A stretch of DNA of 64,000 nt from Komarekiella delphini-convector SJRDD-AB1 (GCF_014831675.1 NZ_VJXY01000001.1:241324-305323); one strand, 5' to 3'. Shown: positions 1 through 9,636, counted from the stretch's first letter. Notes: a model not told the origin generated them from the letters alone. A program made the numbers and translations.

Positions 1-444
1 AAATGCATTAGTTCTAACTAATCTGCGATCGCAGGACTTGCAGATGTTATCAGCCCACTTAGCTATTATTTACTTGACTAGCAATACTTGTGCAGGTAAT
101 GTATACATAGTTCCCAAATATACGGCTAAACTAACAGTTTCCTATTCAAAATAGTCAGGTCGCCAGGGCGAAAAACGTAATATTTTTCTAGGTAAGCCAG
201 ACAAATCAATCCCAGTAATGTATGGGCAGGTAAGGTACTTAGCTCAGAATCATATAAAGTTGTGTAAAAAATTTTTGGTTGTTGCATAAAACCTAGATAA
301 TAGCCGTAGATATCAAAGGAGACACTAAATTCCATCAGGAAAGTCTCCAGGTTACTAAACTACTTTTTGGTTATCGTTCATCCTCAGCAACCCATTTCAA
401 AAGATTTATTCAATTGCTGTTTCTTGAAAGAGGTACATTTACAT
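1..444. other. Intergenic, no supported gene
   Basis: I see no convincing gene here. One GCGATCGC octamer (HIP1) lies near position 27. The short open frames have no ribosome-binding site and no recognisable composition. Confidence 0.5.
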
Positions 445-660
445 ATGACTAACAAATCAGGGCTACTGGATAATTTAGTGAAGAGTGGGGCGATCGTTGC
501 CACCCAATCGGGTGACAAAAAACCCACAAGACCAGGCTTTCCTCTTATAGGAACTCCACCACGTCGATTATTATCAGATGAGGAACAGCCATCCTCCCCC
601 CCACAATCAACCCCCAATGAGCCGGAAGAGGCATCTGAACAGCCTAAAAAACTTCCTTAA
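445..660 (+). CDS. Small proline/glutamate-rich hypothetical protein (71 aa)
   Basis: I do not recognise this family. I start it at the ATG at 445, which has a GAAAGAGG purine stretch 12-19 nt upstream; the frame also runs upstream to a TTG at 367, but that start has no such support. The N-terminal 25 residues could form an amphipathic segment (SGLLDNLVKSGAIVA). The rest is low complexity and rich in Pro, Ser, Glu and Gln, with no Cys and no membrane segment. A strong hairpin at 772-801 follows before the large exoprotein gene, so this is probably a separate transcript. It may be a short secreted or disordered peptide, or not a real gene. Confidence 0.45.
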   Translation: MTNKSGLLDNLVKSGAIVATQSGDKKPTRPGFPLIGTPPRRLLSDEEQPSSPPQSTPNEPEEASEQPKKLP

Positions 661-771
661 TCTGCCGCAAGAGCTATCTCATACCTTCCACTCACCCTAA
701 AGCCATCCCAAAAAACATTGTTGTATTCTTCTGAAGGAAGAATCGTTAAAGGGTGTGAGAAAAAGAAAAAT

Positions 772-801
772 AACCCCCTCTCTGCTTGTGGCGAGGGGGT
801 T
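772..801 (+). terminator. Hairpin, terminator-like
   Basis: AACCCCCTC (772-780) pairs perfectly with GAGGGGGTT (793-801) across a 12-nt loop. It separates the small gene ending at 660 from the exoprotein gene starting at 882. There is only a short T run after it, so it is a probable but not textbook terminator. Confidence 0.55.
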
Positions 802-881
802 TAGATATGAGGCATTTTCATAAGTAGTAAACATAGTTTTGAACGCCACTTGCGAGTTTTTGATCAGAGGCACATTCTCAA

Positions 882-3707
882 ATGACTCAAAACGGTAAAG
901 GTTGCTCTCGGCAATTAGATTTAGCAAGTTCTTTAGCGACTACTGCGGTATTGGCCTTTGGCATTGTCTTTTATTTTGCAAGTTCTGCCTTTGCCCAGAG
1001 TGTGATCACTAGTGATAACAGCTTAGGAAATGAAAGCTCTCAAGTTATCAACAACTACCTTGGTAATCCTACTGAAGCGCTGACAGGTGGGGCAACTCGT
1101 GGCAGTAATCTGTTCCACAGTTTTCGAGAATTCAATGTTAGAGAAGGTAGATCAGCCCTTTTCTTGAATCCGAGTAATATTCAGAACATTCTAGTTAGGA
1201 TAACGGGTAGTAACATCTCTGAGATTCTAGGCAGGCTTGAGACTTCTTTTGGTTCTAATACTAATTTATTTTTGATTAATCCTAACGGGATTGTCTTTGG
1301 CTCAAATGCCACACTCAATGTGGGTGGCTCATTTGTGGCGAGTACAGCTAGCGGTATTAAGTTTGCTGATGATACTGTTTTTAGTGCAACTGCTGTCCAA
1401 AAAACACCCCTACTGACAGTGAGTGTACCGATTGGACTGCAATTTGGAAGGACTGCGGGAGAGATTAATCAGCAGGGGACACTAGCGGTATCAGCAGGTA
1501 AAACTTTGGCTTTGGTGGGCGGTAATGTTACCCTAGATGGCGGTAATGTTAATTTAGAGCGTAACAGTCTATTTGCTCCAGATGGTCAGATTGCATTGGG
1601 AGGCGTACTGGGAGCAGGAATAGTAGGACTGAACTTAGATAGCAAGAACCAGCAGACTTTAAACTTCCCTAATGAAGCAGCACTAGCAAATGTATTGCTG
1701 AGAAATCAAGCTCGCTTAGATGTTAGTGGCGAGGGCGGTGGTTATATCCAGATCCAAGGTAGAAGCATCACGCTCAGCGATACTTCGCAAGTATTCGCAC
1801 AAACAAAAGGAAGTCAAAACGGTAGAGAAATCTATATTGAAGCAGAGCAGTTAACTCTTCAAGATGGATCGCAAGTAACAACTTCTGCTCTTGAGAGCGC
1901 GACGGGTTCTGGGGGAAGTTTAAATGTGAAAGTAACTGATTCTGTGCAAGTGATCGGAACAGTACCAAGTGGTAAGACCAATGCTGGTAATCCAAGTGGT
2001 TTATTTACTCGAACTTTTGGCGAAGGCGCGGCAGGCAACTTGACCATTGAAACGAAAAAGTTAATCGTTCAGGATGGGGGAAACGTATCAGCAAGTGCTC
2101 GTAAGGGTAGCGGTTCTGGGGGAACATTGAAAGTAAACGCCTTGGAGATTATAAAACTGAACGGAACTTCAGTAATTACTGGCAAACCTAGCGGCTTGTT
2201 TACTCAAACTGAAGATATTGGAGATGGGGGTTCCTTGTCAATTGATACGAGCCAGTTAATTGTTCAGGATGGAGCAGCGGTATCATCTAGTACGTTTAGT
2301 CAGGGCAAGGGTGGGGATATTACAGTACGCGCCTCTGACTTTGTAGAATTAAGCGGGACTAGTGGCTTGTTTGCTCAGACTGAAAATATTGGAGATGGGG
2401 GTTCTTTGTCAATTGATACAAGCCAGTTAATTGTTCAGGATGGAGCAGTGGTATCATCTAGTACGCTTCTTCAGGGCAAGGGTGGGTATATTACAGTACG
2501 CGCTTCTGACTTTGTAAAACTTAACGGAACAGATTCCGATGGATACCCTAGTGGCTTGTTTACTCAGACTCAAGGTGTCGGAAATGCAGGTTCTTTAACA
2601 ATTAAGACAAGGCAATTGAGTGTGCGAGATGGAGCAGTGGTATCAGCGGGTACGAGTGGCCAAGGCAAAGGAGGAACTCTTAGCGTACACGCTTCTAACT
2701 TTGTGGAACTGAGCGGAACATCACTTGATGGTTTTCCCAGTGGTTTGTTTGCGCGGAGTCGAGGTAGCGGTGATGCAGGTTCTTTATCGATTATTACAGG
2801 GCAGTTGATTGTGCGAGATCAAGCTCTGGTAACTGTAGGTGCTTTAGAGTCAGGAAATGCAGGTAATCTGGATATTACAGCTCGTGAAATCCGTTTAGAT
2901 AGAGAAGGAAAATTACTGGCTGAAACCACATCAGGGAATGGTGGCAATATTACACTGAAATTACAAGACTTGTTACTGTTACGCAATAATAGTCAAATCT
3001 CTACTACGGCAGGTACTGAGGCTGCTGGTGGTGGGAATGGCGGCAATATTACTATAGATACCCCCAATGGCTTCATCGTTGCTGTTCCTGATGAAAATAG
3101 CGACATCAGTGCTAATGCTTTTACGGGTTCTGGTGGCAAGGTCGAAATCACAGCTTATGGTGTCTTCGGTATAGAACCGCGTAGTCGAAAAGACTTGGCG
3201 AGACGCCTGCAAACCAACGAGCCAACAAAACTAGACCCACAAAATTTACAAACTAACGATATCACGGCAATTTCCCAGACTAATCCGACTTTAAACGGTG
3301 TAGTAAATATCAATACCCCCGATATTGATCCTAATGAGAGATTAATCAAATTACCAACCCAGCCAGTTGAGCCAAAAGTAGCCCAAGTTTGTAAAGCAGG
3401 TACAGGTCGCAATCAAAACACTTTTACCATTACTGGACGCGGTGGCGTGCCTTCCAGTCCTACGGAACCCCTCAGCGCTGATGCTGTTTTAGCAGATTGG
3501 ATTACTCTTGATATTAGCGAAATTTCATCTAATACAACTGTTACGCAAAATCCCACTAAGCCCAACCCAGAAACTATCGTCGAGGCTACAGGGTGGGAAA
3601 TAAATGCTAAGGGAGAGGTAGTTCTCATTGCTAATGTGTCTAATATTGAACCTCATAATTCCTGGCAAAAGTCAACTGATTGTAGTGAGCTTCAAGCATC
3701 GTCTTAA
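882..3707 (+). CDS. Two-partner-secretion exoprotein with filamentous hemagglutinin N-terminal domain
   Basis: This is a 941-aa exported protein of the TpsA (filamentous hemagglutinin) type. Residues 1-38 form a long signal peptide ending AFA. A TPS/hemagglutination domain follows at about residues 40-250, with the family motif NPNG at 133-136 and the GGNSF-like stretch VGGSFVAST. The middle (about 280-760) is a beta-helix-like series of imperfect repeats built on GGSLSIDTSQLIVQDGA and SGLFTQT; two neighbouring copies are 171 bp apart (at 2220 and 2391). The C-terminal 150 residues are non-repetitive. Such proteins pass the outer membrane through a TpsB/Omp85 partner, which is not encoded in this window. 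Cyanobacterial genomes carry many such genes; the role is probably adhesion or surface structure. Confidence 0.9.
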   Translation: MTQNGKGCSRQLDLASSLATTAVLAFGIVFYFASSAFAQSVITSDNSLGNESSQVINNYLGNPTEALTGGATRGSNLFHSFREFNVREGRSALFLNPSNIQNILVRITGSNISEILGRLETSFGSNTNLFLINPNGIVFGSNATLNVGGSFVASTASGIKFADDTVFSATAVQKTPLLTVSVPIGLQFGRTAGEINQQGTLAVSAGKTLALVGGNVTLDGGNVNLERNSLFAPDGQIALGGVLGAGIVGLNLDSKNQQTLNFPNEAALANVLLRNQARLDVSGEGGGYIQIQGRSITLSDTSQVFAQTKGSQNGREIYIEAEQLTLQDGSQVTTSALESATGSGGSLNVKVTDSVQVIGTVPSGKTNAGNPSGLFTRTFGEGAAGNLTIETKKLIVQDGGNVSASARKGSGSGGTLKVNALEIIKLNGTSVITGKPSGLFTQTEDIGDGGSLSIDTSQLIVQDGAAVSSSTFSQGKGGDITVRASDFVELSGTSGLFAQTENIGDGGSLSIDTSQLIVQDGAVVSSSTLLQGKGGYITVRASDFVKLNGTDSDGYPSGLFTQTQGVGNAGSLTIKTRQLSVRDGAVVSAGTSGQGKGGTLSVHASNFVELSGTSLDGFPSGLFARSRGSGDAGSLSIITGQLIVRDQALVTVGALESGNAGNLDITAREIRLDREGKLLAETTSGNGGNITLKLQDLLLLRNNSQISTTAGTEAAGGGNGGNITIDTPNGFIVAVPDENSDISANAFTGSGGKVEITAYGVFGIEPRSRKDLARRLQTNEPTKLDPQNLQTNDITAISQTNPTLNGVVNINTPDIDPNERLIKLPTQPVEPKVAQVCKAGTGRNQNTFTITGRGGVPSSPTEPLSADAVLADWITLDISEISSNTTVTQNPTKPNPETIVEATGWEINAKGEVVLIANVSNIEPHNSWQKSTDCSELQASS
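2212..2800 (+). repeat. Internal coding repeats of the exoprotein
   Basis: The GGAGATGGGGG-type segment starts at 2220 and recurs at 2391 (171 bp, 57 aa later), with a more diverged copy at 2580 (189 bp later). The first two copies are near-identical over about 130 bp, so they arose by recent tandem duplication inside the beta-helix region. Confidence 0.7.
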
Positions 3708-4112
3708 ACTGGGGTATGAGGTAGTAGTTTTAGCACGCTCCTGAAGTAACAGTAACAATATTGATAAAATCTTTTCCCTTGTGGAATAAAAAACCATGCC
3801 TACTTTCTTGCATGGTTTTTGGCATAGGGAATGGGACATTGGCAATACTTCTCTATGCCTTATGCGGTGGTACGGCTTTCCAATAACGCCCACAAGTAAA
3901 CGAGGTTTTTCGCCGCTTTCTATAAATCAACTCTTAATAAGAATCACACTTTTCATAGTGTTTTTTTGTAATAAAATTAGCATTTTATTCTCATTTTTCA
4001 TAGTAATTATTGGCAATAGAAGATTTTTCATGAATTAAAACCTTTTTTTGGCAAAGGTTTTAACAGATTAATTTTTCAAAAGAAGATTGCTATCTTTGAG
4101 GAGAAAATACTT
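3708..4112. other. Intergenic, AT-rich, two hairpins
   Basis: This stretch holds the terminator at 3789-3820 and a second hairpin at 4037-4061 (AAAACCTTT with AAAGGTTTT) just ahead of the protease gene. An 80-codon open frame across it is rejected because it begins inside the terminator stem. Confidence 0.55.
3789..3820 (+). terminator. Rho-independent terminator of the exoprotein gene
   Basis: AAAACCATGC pairs with GCATGGTTTT across a 10-nt loop, and the stem ends in a run of five T. It lies 80 bp after the exoprotein stop codon. Confidence 0.75.
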
Positions 4113-5684
4113 ATGCCCATTGATGATATTAGTAAAAATTTGTTGTCGAATCAAGGGCTAAATTTTACTCCTATTTCTTCAGTAGATAGCTTCAATAGTA
4201 AGGAGGACTACGGTTTCAGTCTCAGCGGTCGTAGTAGCTTCAACTCAGCTATCAGTAATCTAGAAGTAGATGATACTAATGTAGAGTTGCTCAATAGTAG
4301 TGGTTCAGAAAATGTTACTGACATTACTACTACTGCTTTTAGTACTAGGAATTATAACTCTACCTATGGCTATGGCTTAATTAATGGAGCAGCAGCAGTG
4401 GCTCAAGCTGCTGGTAAAAATACTTTCGCTGATGTTCCTGATCTTGGTGGTAATAATTGGGGAGCAGATCTTGTGAAAGCTCCAGAAGTTTGGGCACAAG
4501 GATACACAGGTCAAGGTGTTGTTGTCGCTGTTGTAGATACTGGGGTTGACTATAACCATGAGGATCTAAAAAATAACATCTGGACGAATACTAAGGAAAT
4601 CGCTGGAAATAGTATAGATGATGATGGCAATGGCTACATTGATGATGTTTACGGCTGGAACTTTGCCAACAACAATAACAACATCCAAGACAACAATGGT
4701 CATGGTACTCATATTTCCGGCACGATCGCAGGAGAGAATAATAACTATGGTGTCACTGGCATTGCTTATGATGCCAAGATTATGCCAGTCAAAGTTTTGA
4801 ATGAATCTGGCTCTGGTTCCTCTACTTCTGTAGCCAATGGCATCTACTATGCTGTAGACAATGGAGCTGATGTCATTAACCTCAGCCTAGGAAGCAATTC
4901 TTCTAACCGGACTCTCAAGTCAGCCATTGAATATGCTAGCAGCAAAGGAGTGATTGTTGTTATGGCAGCAGGTAATGATGGCGAAGCATTACCTGACTAT
5001 CCTGCTCGTTATGCAAACAAGTCGGGTATTGCAGTCGGCGCAGTAGATAGGAACAACAAAATAGCTGATTTCTCTAATCGATCTGGCAGCAATGAAATTA
5101 CTTATGTTACAGCTCCAGGCGTTGGTATTTACTCCTCAGTGCCAGGAAATCAGTATGGCAGATATAGCGGTACATCTATGGCAACTCCCCATGTTGCTGG
5201 TGTAGTTGCGCTGATGCTCAGTGCTAACCCCAATCTGACTGATGCTCAAGTACGTCAAATCGTCACAGAGACGGCAGGAAATAGTACACAAGCTTCAACT
5301 CCTAGCTTTAATAGTTTCAATGTTAATTCTTTGGTAAGTCAGACAATTACACAGACGGAAAATTATCTGACACCAGCTTCAACTCCTAGCTTTAATAGTT
5401 TCAATGTTAATTCTTTGGTAAGTCAGACAATTACACAGACGGAAAATTATCTGATACCAGCCAATAATTTTAATACCATTTATCAACTTGAAAACAATGA
5501 CATGTCGGTTAATCCAGAATCATGGTTGCAATTACAATACTCGGACAGAATTCTAAGCAACAATACCAACATTCCAGGTGATAATAGTGATAATAACAAT
5601 GGCAATAATCCTGATTTTGGTAACTTATTACAAATAATCCAACGACGAATAGAGGCGTATAGAAAATTGTTGGGAATGAGTTAA
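4113..5684 (+). CDS. S8 family (subtilisin-like) serine peptidase
   Basis: This 523-aa protein contains the full subtilase triad: Asp142 in VVDTGVD, His197 in NGHGTH and Ser355 in GTSMATPHVAG, with oxyanion Asn288 in AAGNDG. Residues 1-110 are a Ser/Asn-rich pro-region without a clear signal peptide. The Asp/Asn-rich segment 158-195 (DDDGNGYIDD, then an Asn run) resembles a calcium-binding loop. After the catalytic domain there is an exact 28-residue tandem duplication (DNA 5291-5458) and an Asn-rich tail. The ATG at 4113 follows a GAGGAG ribosome-binding site. It is probably exported or acts on the cell surface, but the route is not visible. Confidence 0.9.
   Translation: MPIDDISKNLLSNQGLNFTPISSVDSFNSKEDYGFSLSGRSSFNSAISNLEVDDTNVELLNSSGSENVTDITTTAFSTRNYNSTYGYGLINGAAAVAQAAGKNTFADVPDLGGNNWGADLVKAPEVWAQGYTGQGVVVAVVDTGVDYNHEDLKNNIWTNTKEIAGNSIDDDGNGYIDDVYGWNFANNNNNIQDNNGHGTHISGTIAGENNNYGVTGIAYDAKIMPVKVLNESGSGSSTSVANGIYYAVDNGADVINLSLGSNSSNRTLKSAIEYASSKGVIVVMAAGNDGEALPDYPARYANKSGIAVGAVDRNNKIADFSNRSGSNEITYVTAPGVGIYSSVPGNQYGRYSGTSMATPHVAGVVALMLSANPNLTDAQVRQIVTETAGNSTQASTPSFNSFNVNSLVSQTITQTENYLTPASTPSFNSFNVNSLVSQTITQTENYLIPANNFNTIYQLENNDMSVNPESWLQLQYSDRILSNNTNIPGDNSDNNNGNNPDFGNLLQIIQRRIEAYRKLLGMS
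5291..5458 (+). repeat. 84-bp in-frame tandem duplication in the protease gene
   Basis: Two copies, 5291-5374 and 5375-5458, differ by about one base near the end (GACACC versus GATACC). The unit is 28 codons, so the reading frame is kept. The near-identity indicates a very recent event. Confidence 0.9.
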
Positions 5685-5685
5685 T

Positions 5686-5790
5686 CTGGGGACTGGGCAA
5701 TTTTAAGAGAGGGAAAAGGTTAAAGAGCAAAAGGATGCTTTTTCCCTTTCCCATTTATCCCTTACCCTTTCCCCAATGCTCAGTCCCCAG
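5686..5790. terminator. Inverted repeat between convergent genes
   Basis: CTGGGGACTG (5686-5695) is the exact reverse complement of CAGTCCCCAG (5781-5790). The pair brackets the gap between the protease stop and the HlyD stop and may end transcription from both sides. The arms resemble the CCCCAGT heptamer repeat seen at 7406. Confidence 0.45.
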
Positions 5791-5797
5791 TTCAAAC

Positions 5798-7294
5798 TTA
5801 TCGCACTGAAAATGCTTCATTAAACCGTCGCGTTACAGGCTCGGTGATGAATGTCAAAATCGACTTTTTACGTGTGACAATTTCACCTGTTGCTGCCATC
5901 CCTGGTGTAAATTCTACATTTTTACCTTGCACATTAACTGAATGTTTGTTGAGTTTAATTCTTGTGGGAAAAACTAAGCCTAATTCTTTATCAACAATTG
6001 AATTCGGACTAACTTGCACAACTTCGCCTGCAATAGTACCAAATTCCTGGAAGGGGAAAGTTGCCATTTTTACTTTTGCCTTCATTCCCTGACGTATAAA
6101 CCCAATATCACGGTTAAGGACTTTCACCTCTAACAGCATTTCTTCACCTTCGGGTAAAATTGACAGCAATTCTTCACCCGATTGTACTGGGCCTTTAGTC
6201 GCTTTGACTCTGTAAATCGTACCGTCAAAGGGAGCCTCGATTGTTTCTAAAGCTTGTTGCTTTCTCGCCTGCTCTAGTTCACCTTGAACGGTGGTCAATT
6301 CTTCTTTGCGCTTGTTCATTAGTGTCAAAATTTCACTTTGGCGTTCTGATGCTACGCGCTGGGCTTGATTGCGTGCGGTTTGATAGGCTTGTTCAGCTTG
6401 GCGAATTTCTTGGATTTGGGCAGCAATATCTTTTTCTAGAGATGTAACTTTGTCTTGAGCCTCTGTGATTCGATTTTGGGCGTTGACTACTTCATCTTGT
6501 GCTTTGGTAATATCTGTTTTCGCACGAACTAATCTTTCTTGTGCTTCTAGGTAATCGACTCTAGGGACAGCGCCAGGAGAAATGAGGGTGCGTAAATTTT
6601 CTTCTCTTGATTGAGCGATCGCCAAGACACTTTCAATTTTGATTCGGATACTTTCAACGTTAGCAAGATTTGTCTTGGCGTTGGCCACACTGCTTTTGGC
6701 GTTGACTAAGTTGTCTTGCAATCGAGTCAAGCGGACTTTCGCCTGATCGATGAGTGCTAGTTGGCGATTTGCTTCTGCTTCCGCCCCTGCTTGACGCGCT
6801 TGGTAGTCTTGCAGGCGAGAGTTTAAAAGTTCATCTTGCAGTTTTGTACCAGCAATTTTGCCTCCAGTGCGTTCTGCATCTAAACGTTGCAAGTCGTCTT
6901 GAATCAATTTAGTAGATTGAGCGAGGCGGGTTACATCGGTTTTTTGCAAGTCTGGATCTTTTTGAACTAAGATTTGACCTTTGGTAACGCGATCGCCTTC
7001 TTGCACTCTGACAGCAACAATTGATCCCCCACCCAAGGATGTCACAGGTCTTACCTGTGTGGAAGCAATTAATTCCCCTGGTGCTGTCGCTACTTCATCG
7101 ACTTTCGAGAAATGCGCCCAAGCGATCGCCCCAAAAACTATGACGCTAATTGTCCCCGCCAATAATCTAGTATATAAGGGTGGTAATTCCTGTACAGCCT
7201 TCCCCAATTCAAAAGTTAGTTGTTCTTCTGGTTTGGCGAAGCGCTCTTTTGTTTGACGTGCTTGAGCAGCATTTGTAGCTATGGGAGATCTCAT
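5798..7294 (-). CDS. HlyD-family secretion/efflux periplasmic adaptor
   Basis: This 498-aa membrane fusion protein has a short cytoplasmic N-terminus, one membrane segment (about 44-61), then a biotinyl-lipoyl half-motif (about 80-112, with GGSIVAVRVQEGDRVTKGQ). A long alpha-helical hairpin/coiled coil rich in Gln, Glu and Ala covers about 115-345. The second lipoyl half (IEAPFDGTIYRVKATKG) and a beta-barrel domain follow. Proteins of this family link an inner-membrane ABC transporter to an outer-membrane channel in type I secretion. No transporter gene adjoins it here, so its partner lies elsewhere. Translation starts at an ATG. Confidence 0.9.
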   Translation of the reverse strand: MRSPIATNAAQARQTKERFAKPEEQLTFELGKAVQELPPLYTRLLAGTISVIVFGAIAWAHFSKVDEVATAPGELIASTQVRPVTSLGGGSIVAVRVQEGDRVTKGQILVQKDPDLQKTDVTRLAQSTKLIQDDLQRLDAERTGGKIAGTKLQDELLNSRLQDYQARQAGAEAEANRQLALIDQAKVRLTRLQDNLVNAKSSVANAKTNLANVESIRIKIESVLAIAQSREENLRTLISPGAVPRVDYLEAQERLVRAKTDITKAQDEVVNAQNRITEAQDKVTSLEKDIAAQIQEIRQAEQAYQTARNQAQRVASERQSEILTLMNKRKEELTTVQGELEQARKQQALETIEAPFDGTIYRVKATKGPVQSGEELLSILPEGEEMLLEVKVLNRDIGFIRQGMKAKVKMATFPFQEFGTIAGEVVQVSPNSIVDKELGLVFPTRIKLNKHSVNVQGKNVEFTPGMAATGEIVTRKKSILTFITEPVTRRFNEAFSVR

Positions 7295-7405
7295 AGAATT
7301 TTAGATTTTAGATTTTGGATTTTGGATTTTAAATTATCGAATATTGAGGATTGGGTATTGGCTATTAGCTATTAGGTATTAGGTATTAATTATTTATTCA
7401 CCTTG

Positions 7406-7468
7406 TCCCCAGTCCCCAGTCCCCAGTCCCCAGTCCCCAGTCCCCAGTCCCCAGTCCCCAGTCCCTAG
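7406..7468. repeat. Short tandem heptamer repeat (TCCCCAG)
   Basis: Eight perfect TCCCCAG units (7406-7461) are followed by one degenerate unit (TCCCTAG). Such STRR arrays are typical of heterocystous cyanobacteria. The 100 bp before it hold further short repeats of GGATTTT and TAGGTAT type. Confidence 0.95.
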
Positions 7469-7471
7469 CCC

Positions 7472-8347
7472 CTAAACTGCTAGATAACGACGCAAAAAAC
7501 TTTCTAAAGTCTCCAATTGAAAGTTGAAAATCGCCTCTAAATTGGCGATTTCTTCTTTTGTACAGAAAAACTCATTTGCTAGCAATGTCCGATAGGTTCC
7601 CAAAGCTGTTTGTCCTTGAGGATTAAATAAACCCAATGCACTGCGTAACCCATCAATTACAAATAGTGGCGAGTTAATTACTACTGGTTCTTTGTTGAAG
7701 ATCCGACCAAAAATTTGGGGAATATCCTCTCGTAATAAAATCTCCGGGCCTCCGACGGGGAAAATCTGGTTACGAGCACCTTCAACTGTTACAGAGTCTA
7801 CTACTATCCTTGCTAAATCATCGGTACTGACAATTGAAGTTCGGTTTTTGCGATCGCCAATGAGCAAATACAACTCAGTTTCGCGAAACCGTTCTGCTAA
7901 TGGCAGTAAATTTGATGCTAATCCAGCTGGGCGTAAAATAGTGTAATTTAAGCCACTACCTTCCAAGTATTGCTCTACCGCTCGTTTGGCTTTGAACGTC
8001 GGAGCATCTTCATATCCCCGGTCGGCTCCCAATACAGAAATAAAAACAAAGTGCTCTACTCCATTAACTTTTGCTTGGTCAATGAGTTCAATATTGGCGC
8101 GGTAGTCCAAAGATAAAGCATCACCATCAGAACCGTGAGCGCTGATCATATAGCGGATGCCTTGACTAGCTTTTTGGATATCTTTTTCCAGGCGTAAATC
8201 ACCGATGAAGATTTCTGCACCCCGATGTTCTAACTCGCTGTAGCGCGAGGTGAGGCGGACAAATGACCGCACGGATTGCTCCCGTTGACGTAGGAGTCGC
8301 ACAACTCTGCGACCAATTCCTCCCGTTGCTCCAGTTACCAAAAACAT
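7472..8347 (-). CDS. NmrA-like / atypical short-chain dehydrogenase (NAD(P)-binding)
   Basis: This protein of 291 aa opens with the Rossmann dinucleotide motif TGATGGIG at residues 5-12, followed by a basic RRVVRLLRQR helix that suggests NADP(H). It lacks the classical YxxxK active site, as expected of the atypical SDR5/NmrA class, whose members are often reductases, epimerases or redox sensors. I choose the ATG at 8347 (AGG eight bases upstream) over a TTG 18 bp further out, because the Rossmann strand begins directly at MFLVTGA. It stands alone between repeat-rich spacers. Confidence 0.8.
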   Translation of the reverse strand: MFLVTGATGGIGRRVVRLLRQREQSVRSFVRLTSRYSELEHRGAEIFIGDLRLEKDIQKASQGIRYMISAHGSDGDALSLDYRANIELIDQAKVNGVEHFVFISVLGADRGYEDAPTFKAKRAVEQYLEGSGLNYTILRPAGLASNLLPLAERFRETELYLLIGDRKNRTSIVSTDDLARIVVDSVTVEGARNQIFPVGGPEILLREDIPQIFGRIFNKEPVVINSPLFVIDGLRSALGLFNPQGQTALGTYRTLLANEFFCTKEEIANLEAIFNFQLETLESFLRRYLAV

Positions 8348-8853
8348 ATAAATACCTAAATTCAATACTTTCAGCTTTTATAGTTCTCGAAATGCTCGGT
8401 CTATGCTCAAAACCCATTTATCAATTCTTGAACATGAAGATGAGCATATTTTTATACTTAATAATCATGCTCAAGATATCCTCACGCCAACGTCGGCGAA
8501 TTAGGTCACACTTTATCCATCTTAATACTCCAAAAACTATCCCCCACATCTTTGTAGATGCAGGGGATAGTGTAATCAGGTTATGAAATCCATGCCGATA
8601 ATAGGGTTTCGTCCTCTTGAGAGGACTTCTGCTATCAGCCATAGGTTTTCAACCTGTGGCGGAAGATGGTTCAAATGCGAAATTTTAAACTTACGCATTT
8701 GATAATTACAGAATCTTCGCATTTCCTGCATGTCCGCTTCAGAATTAATTTTGCGGTTCATAGCAAAACTCAGCTAAAGCTGACTGAAATTGTTGTTTTC
8801 ACAATTTCCAATCCCATCGAACCAATTCGCAATTGTGAATTGTTCGGTCATAT
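8348..8853. other. Intergenic with several hairpins
   Basis: No gene is supported. The stretch has four local inverted repeats: 8537-8570 (CTATCCCC ... GGGGATAG with an inner CATCT/AGATG stem), 8613-8628 (GTCCTCTTGAGAGGAC), about 8640-8658 (CATAGGTT/AACCTGTG) and 8672-8701 (CAAATGCG/CGCATTTG). It is either a cluster of decayed palindromic repeats or a structured RNA. Confidence 0.45.
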
Positions 8854-9636
8854 CTAAAATTCAACAATTACCGGCACATGGTCACTGGGTTGGGTTAATT
8901 TTCTGGGTGCTACATCAATGATGCAACTTTTTGCCCGTTCGTAAAGCACAGGTGTAAGATAGTGGTGATCAATCCGCCAACCTAAGTTGCGACGAAAGGC
9001 AGCGGCGCGATAGTCCCACCAGCTGTAGTGTCCACCTTCTGTGGTGAATTTGCGAAAGGCATCGGCAAATCCCAGGGTAAGAATATCCCGTAAAGCTTGG
9101 CGCTCTAGTTCGGATGCCATAATGTGATTGTTTGTACTAACTTGCTCGTGAATATCTTTGGCTTCCAAGGCTATGTTGAAGTCGCCGCACACACAAATAG
9201 CAGGTTGTGATAGCAGGAGCAACTGCAAATACTCTCGCAGCACTTTCAACCAGCGCAGTTTGTATTCGTATTTCTCAGTTCCCACGGCTGCGCCATTGGG
9301 AACATATAAATTCACAATCCGAATCTTATCAATTACACCTGTAATCACCCGTTTTTGCTCATCCCATTCGGGCTGAAGTTTTGGCAGAAACGCTGTGAAC
9401 CCATTACTTACATCTACGAGCGGTTGGCGGCTAATTAGGGCTACGCCGTTATAAGATTTTTGTCCTGATAAGTAAAGATGATAACCCAATTGCTCAAAAG
9501 GCGATCGCGGAAATTCGGCATCTACAACCTTGATTTCTTGCAAGCAGAGGACATCAACGGGATTTTTACTTAACCAATCGATCACCTGTTCTAGGCGAAT
9601 ACGAATCGAGTTGACGTTCCAAGTAGCGATTTTCAT
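8854..9636 (-). CDS. xth: Exodeoxyribonuclease III (AP endonuclease)
   Basis: This 260-aa enzyme of the ExoIII/APE family cuts DNA 5' of abasic sites and has 3'-5' exonuclease activity in base excision repair. All signature residues are present: Asn7 (TWNVNS), Glu34 (LQEIK), Asp152 and Asn154 (GDFNIA), Asp223 (WRIDHHYL) and the terminal Asp252-His253 (SDHVP). Length and start fit the family exactly. It is monocistronic, with a repeat-rich spacer after its stop. Confidence 0.95.
   Translation of the reverse strand: MKIATWNVNSIRIRLEQVIDWLSKNPVDVLCLQEIKVVDAEFPRSPFEQLGYHLYLSGQKSYNGVALISRQPLVDVSNGFTAFLPKLQPEWDEQKRVITGVIDKIRIVNLYVPNGAAVGTEKYEYKLRWLKVLREYLQLLLLSQPAICVCGDFNIALEAKDIHEQVSTNNHIMASELERQALRDILTLGFADAFRKFTTEGGHYSWWDYRAAAFRRNLGWRIDHHYLTPVLYERAKSCIIDVAPRKLTQPSDHVPVIVEF

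Noticed and set aside
126..335. 69-codon frame on the minus strand
   Set aside because: No ribosome-binding site, no family resemblance and repeat-like neighbouring sequence.
3796..4038. 80-codon open frame on the plus strand
   Set aside because: It begins inside the terminator stem at 3789-3820, has no ribosome-binding site and has the composition of translated AT-rich spacer.
8348..8365. TTG start for the NmrA-like reductase
   Set aside because: The Rossmann strand begins at the ATG at 8347, which also has the better upstream AGG.
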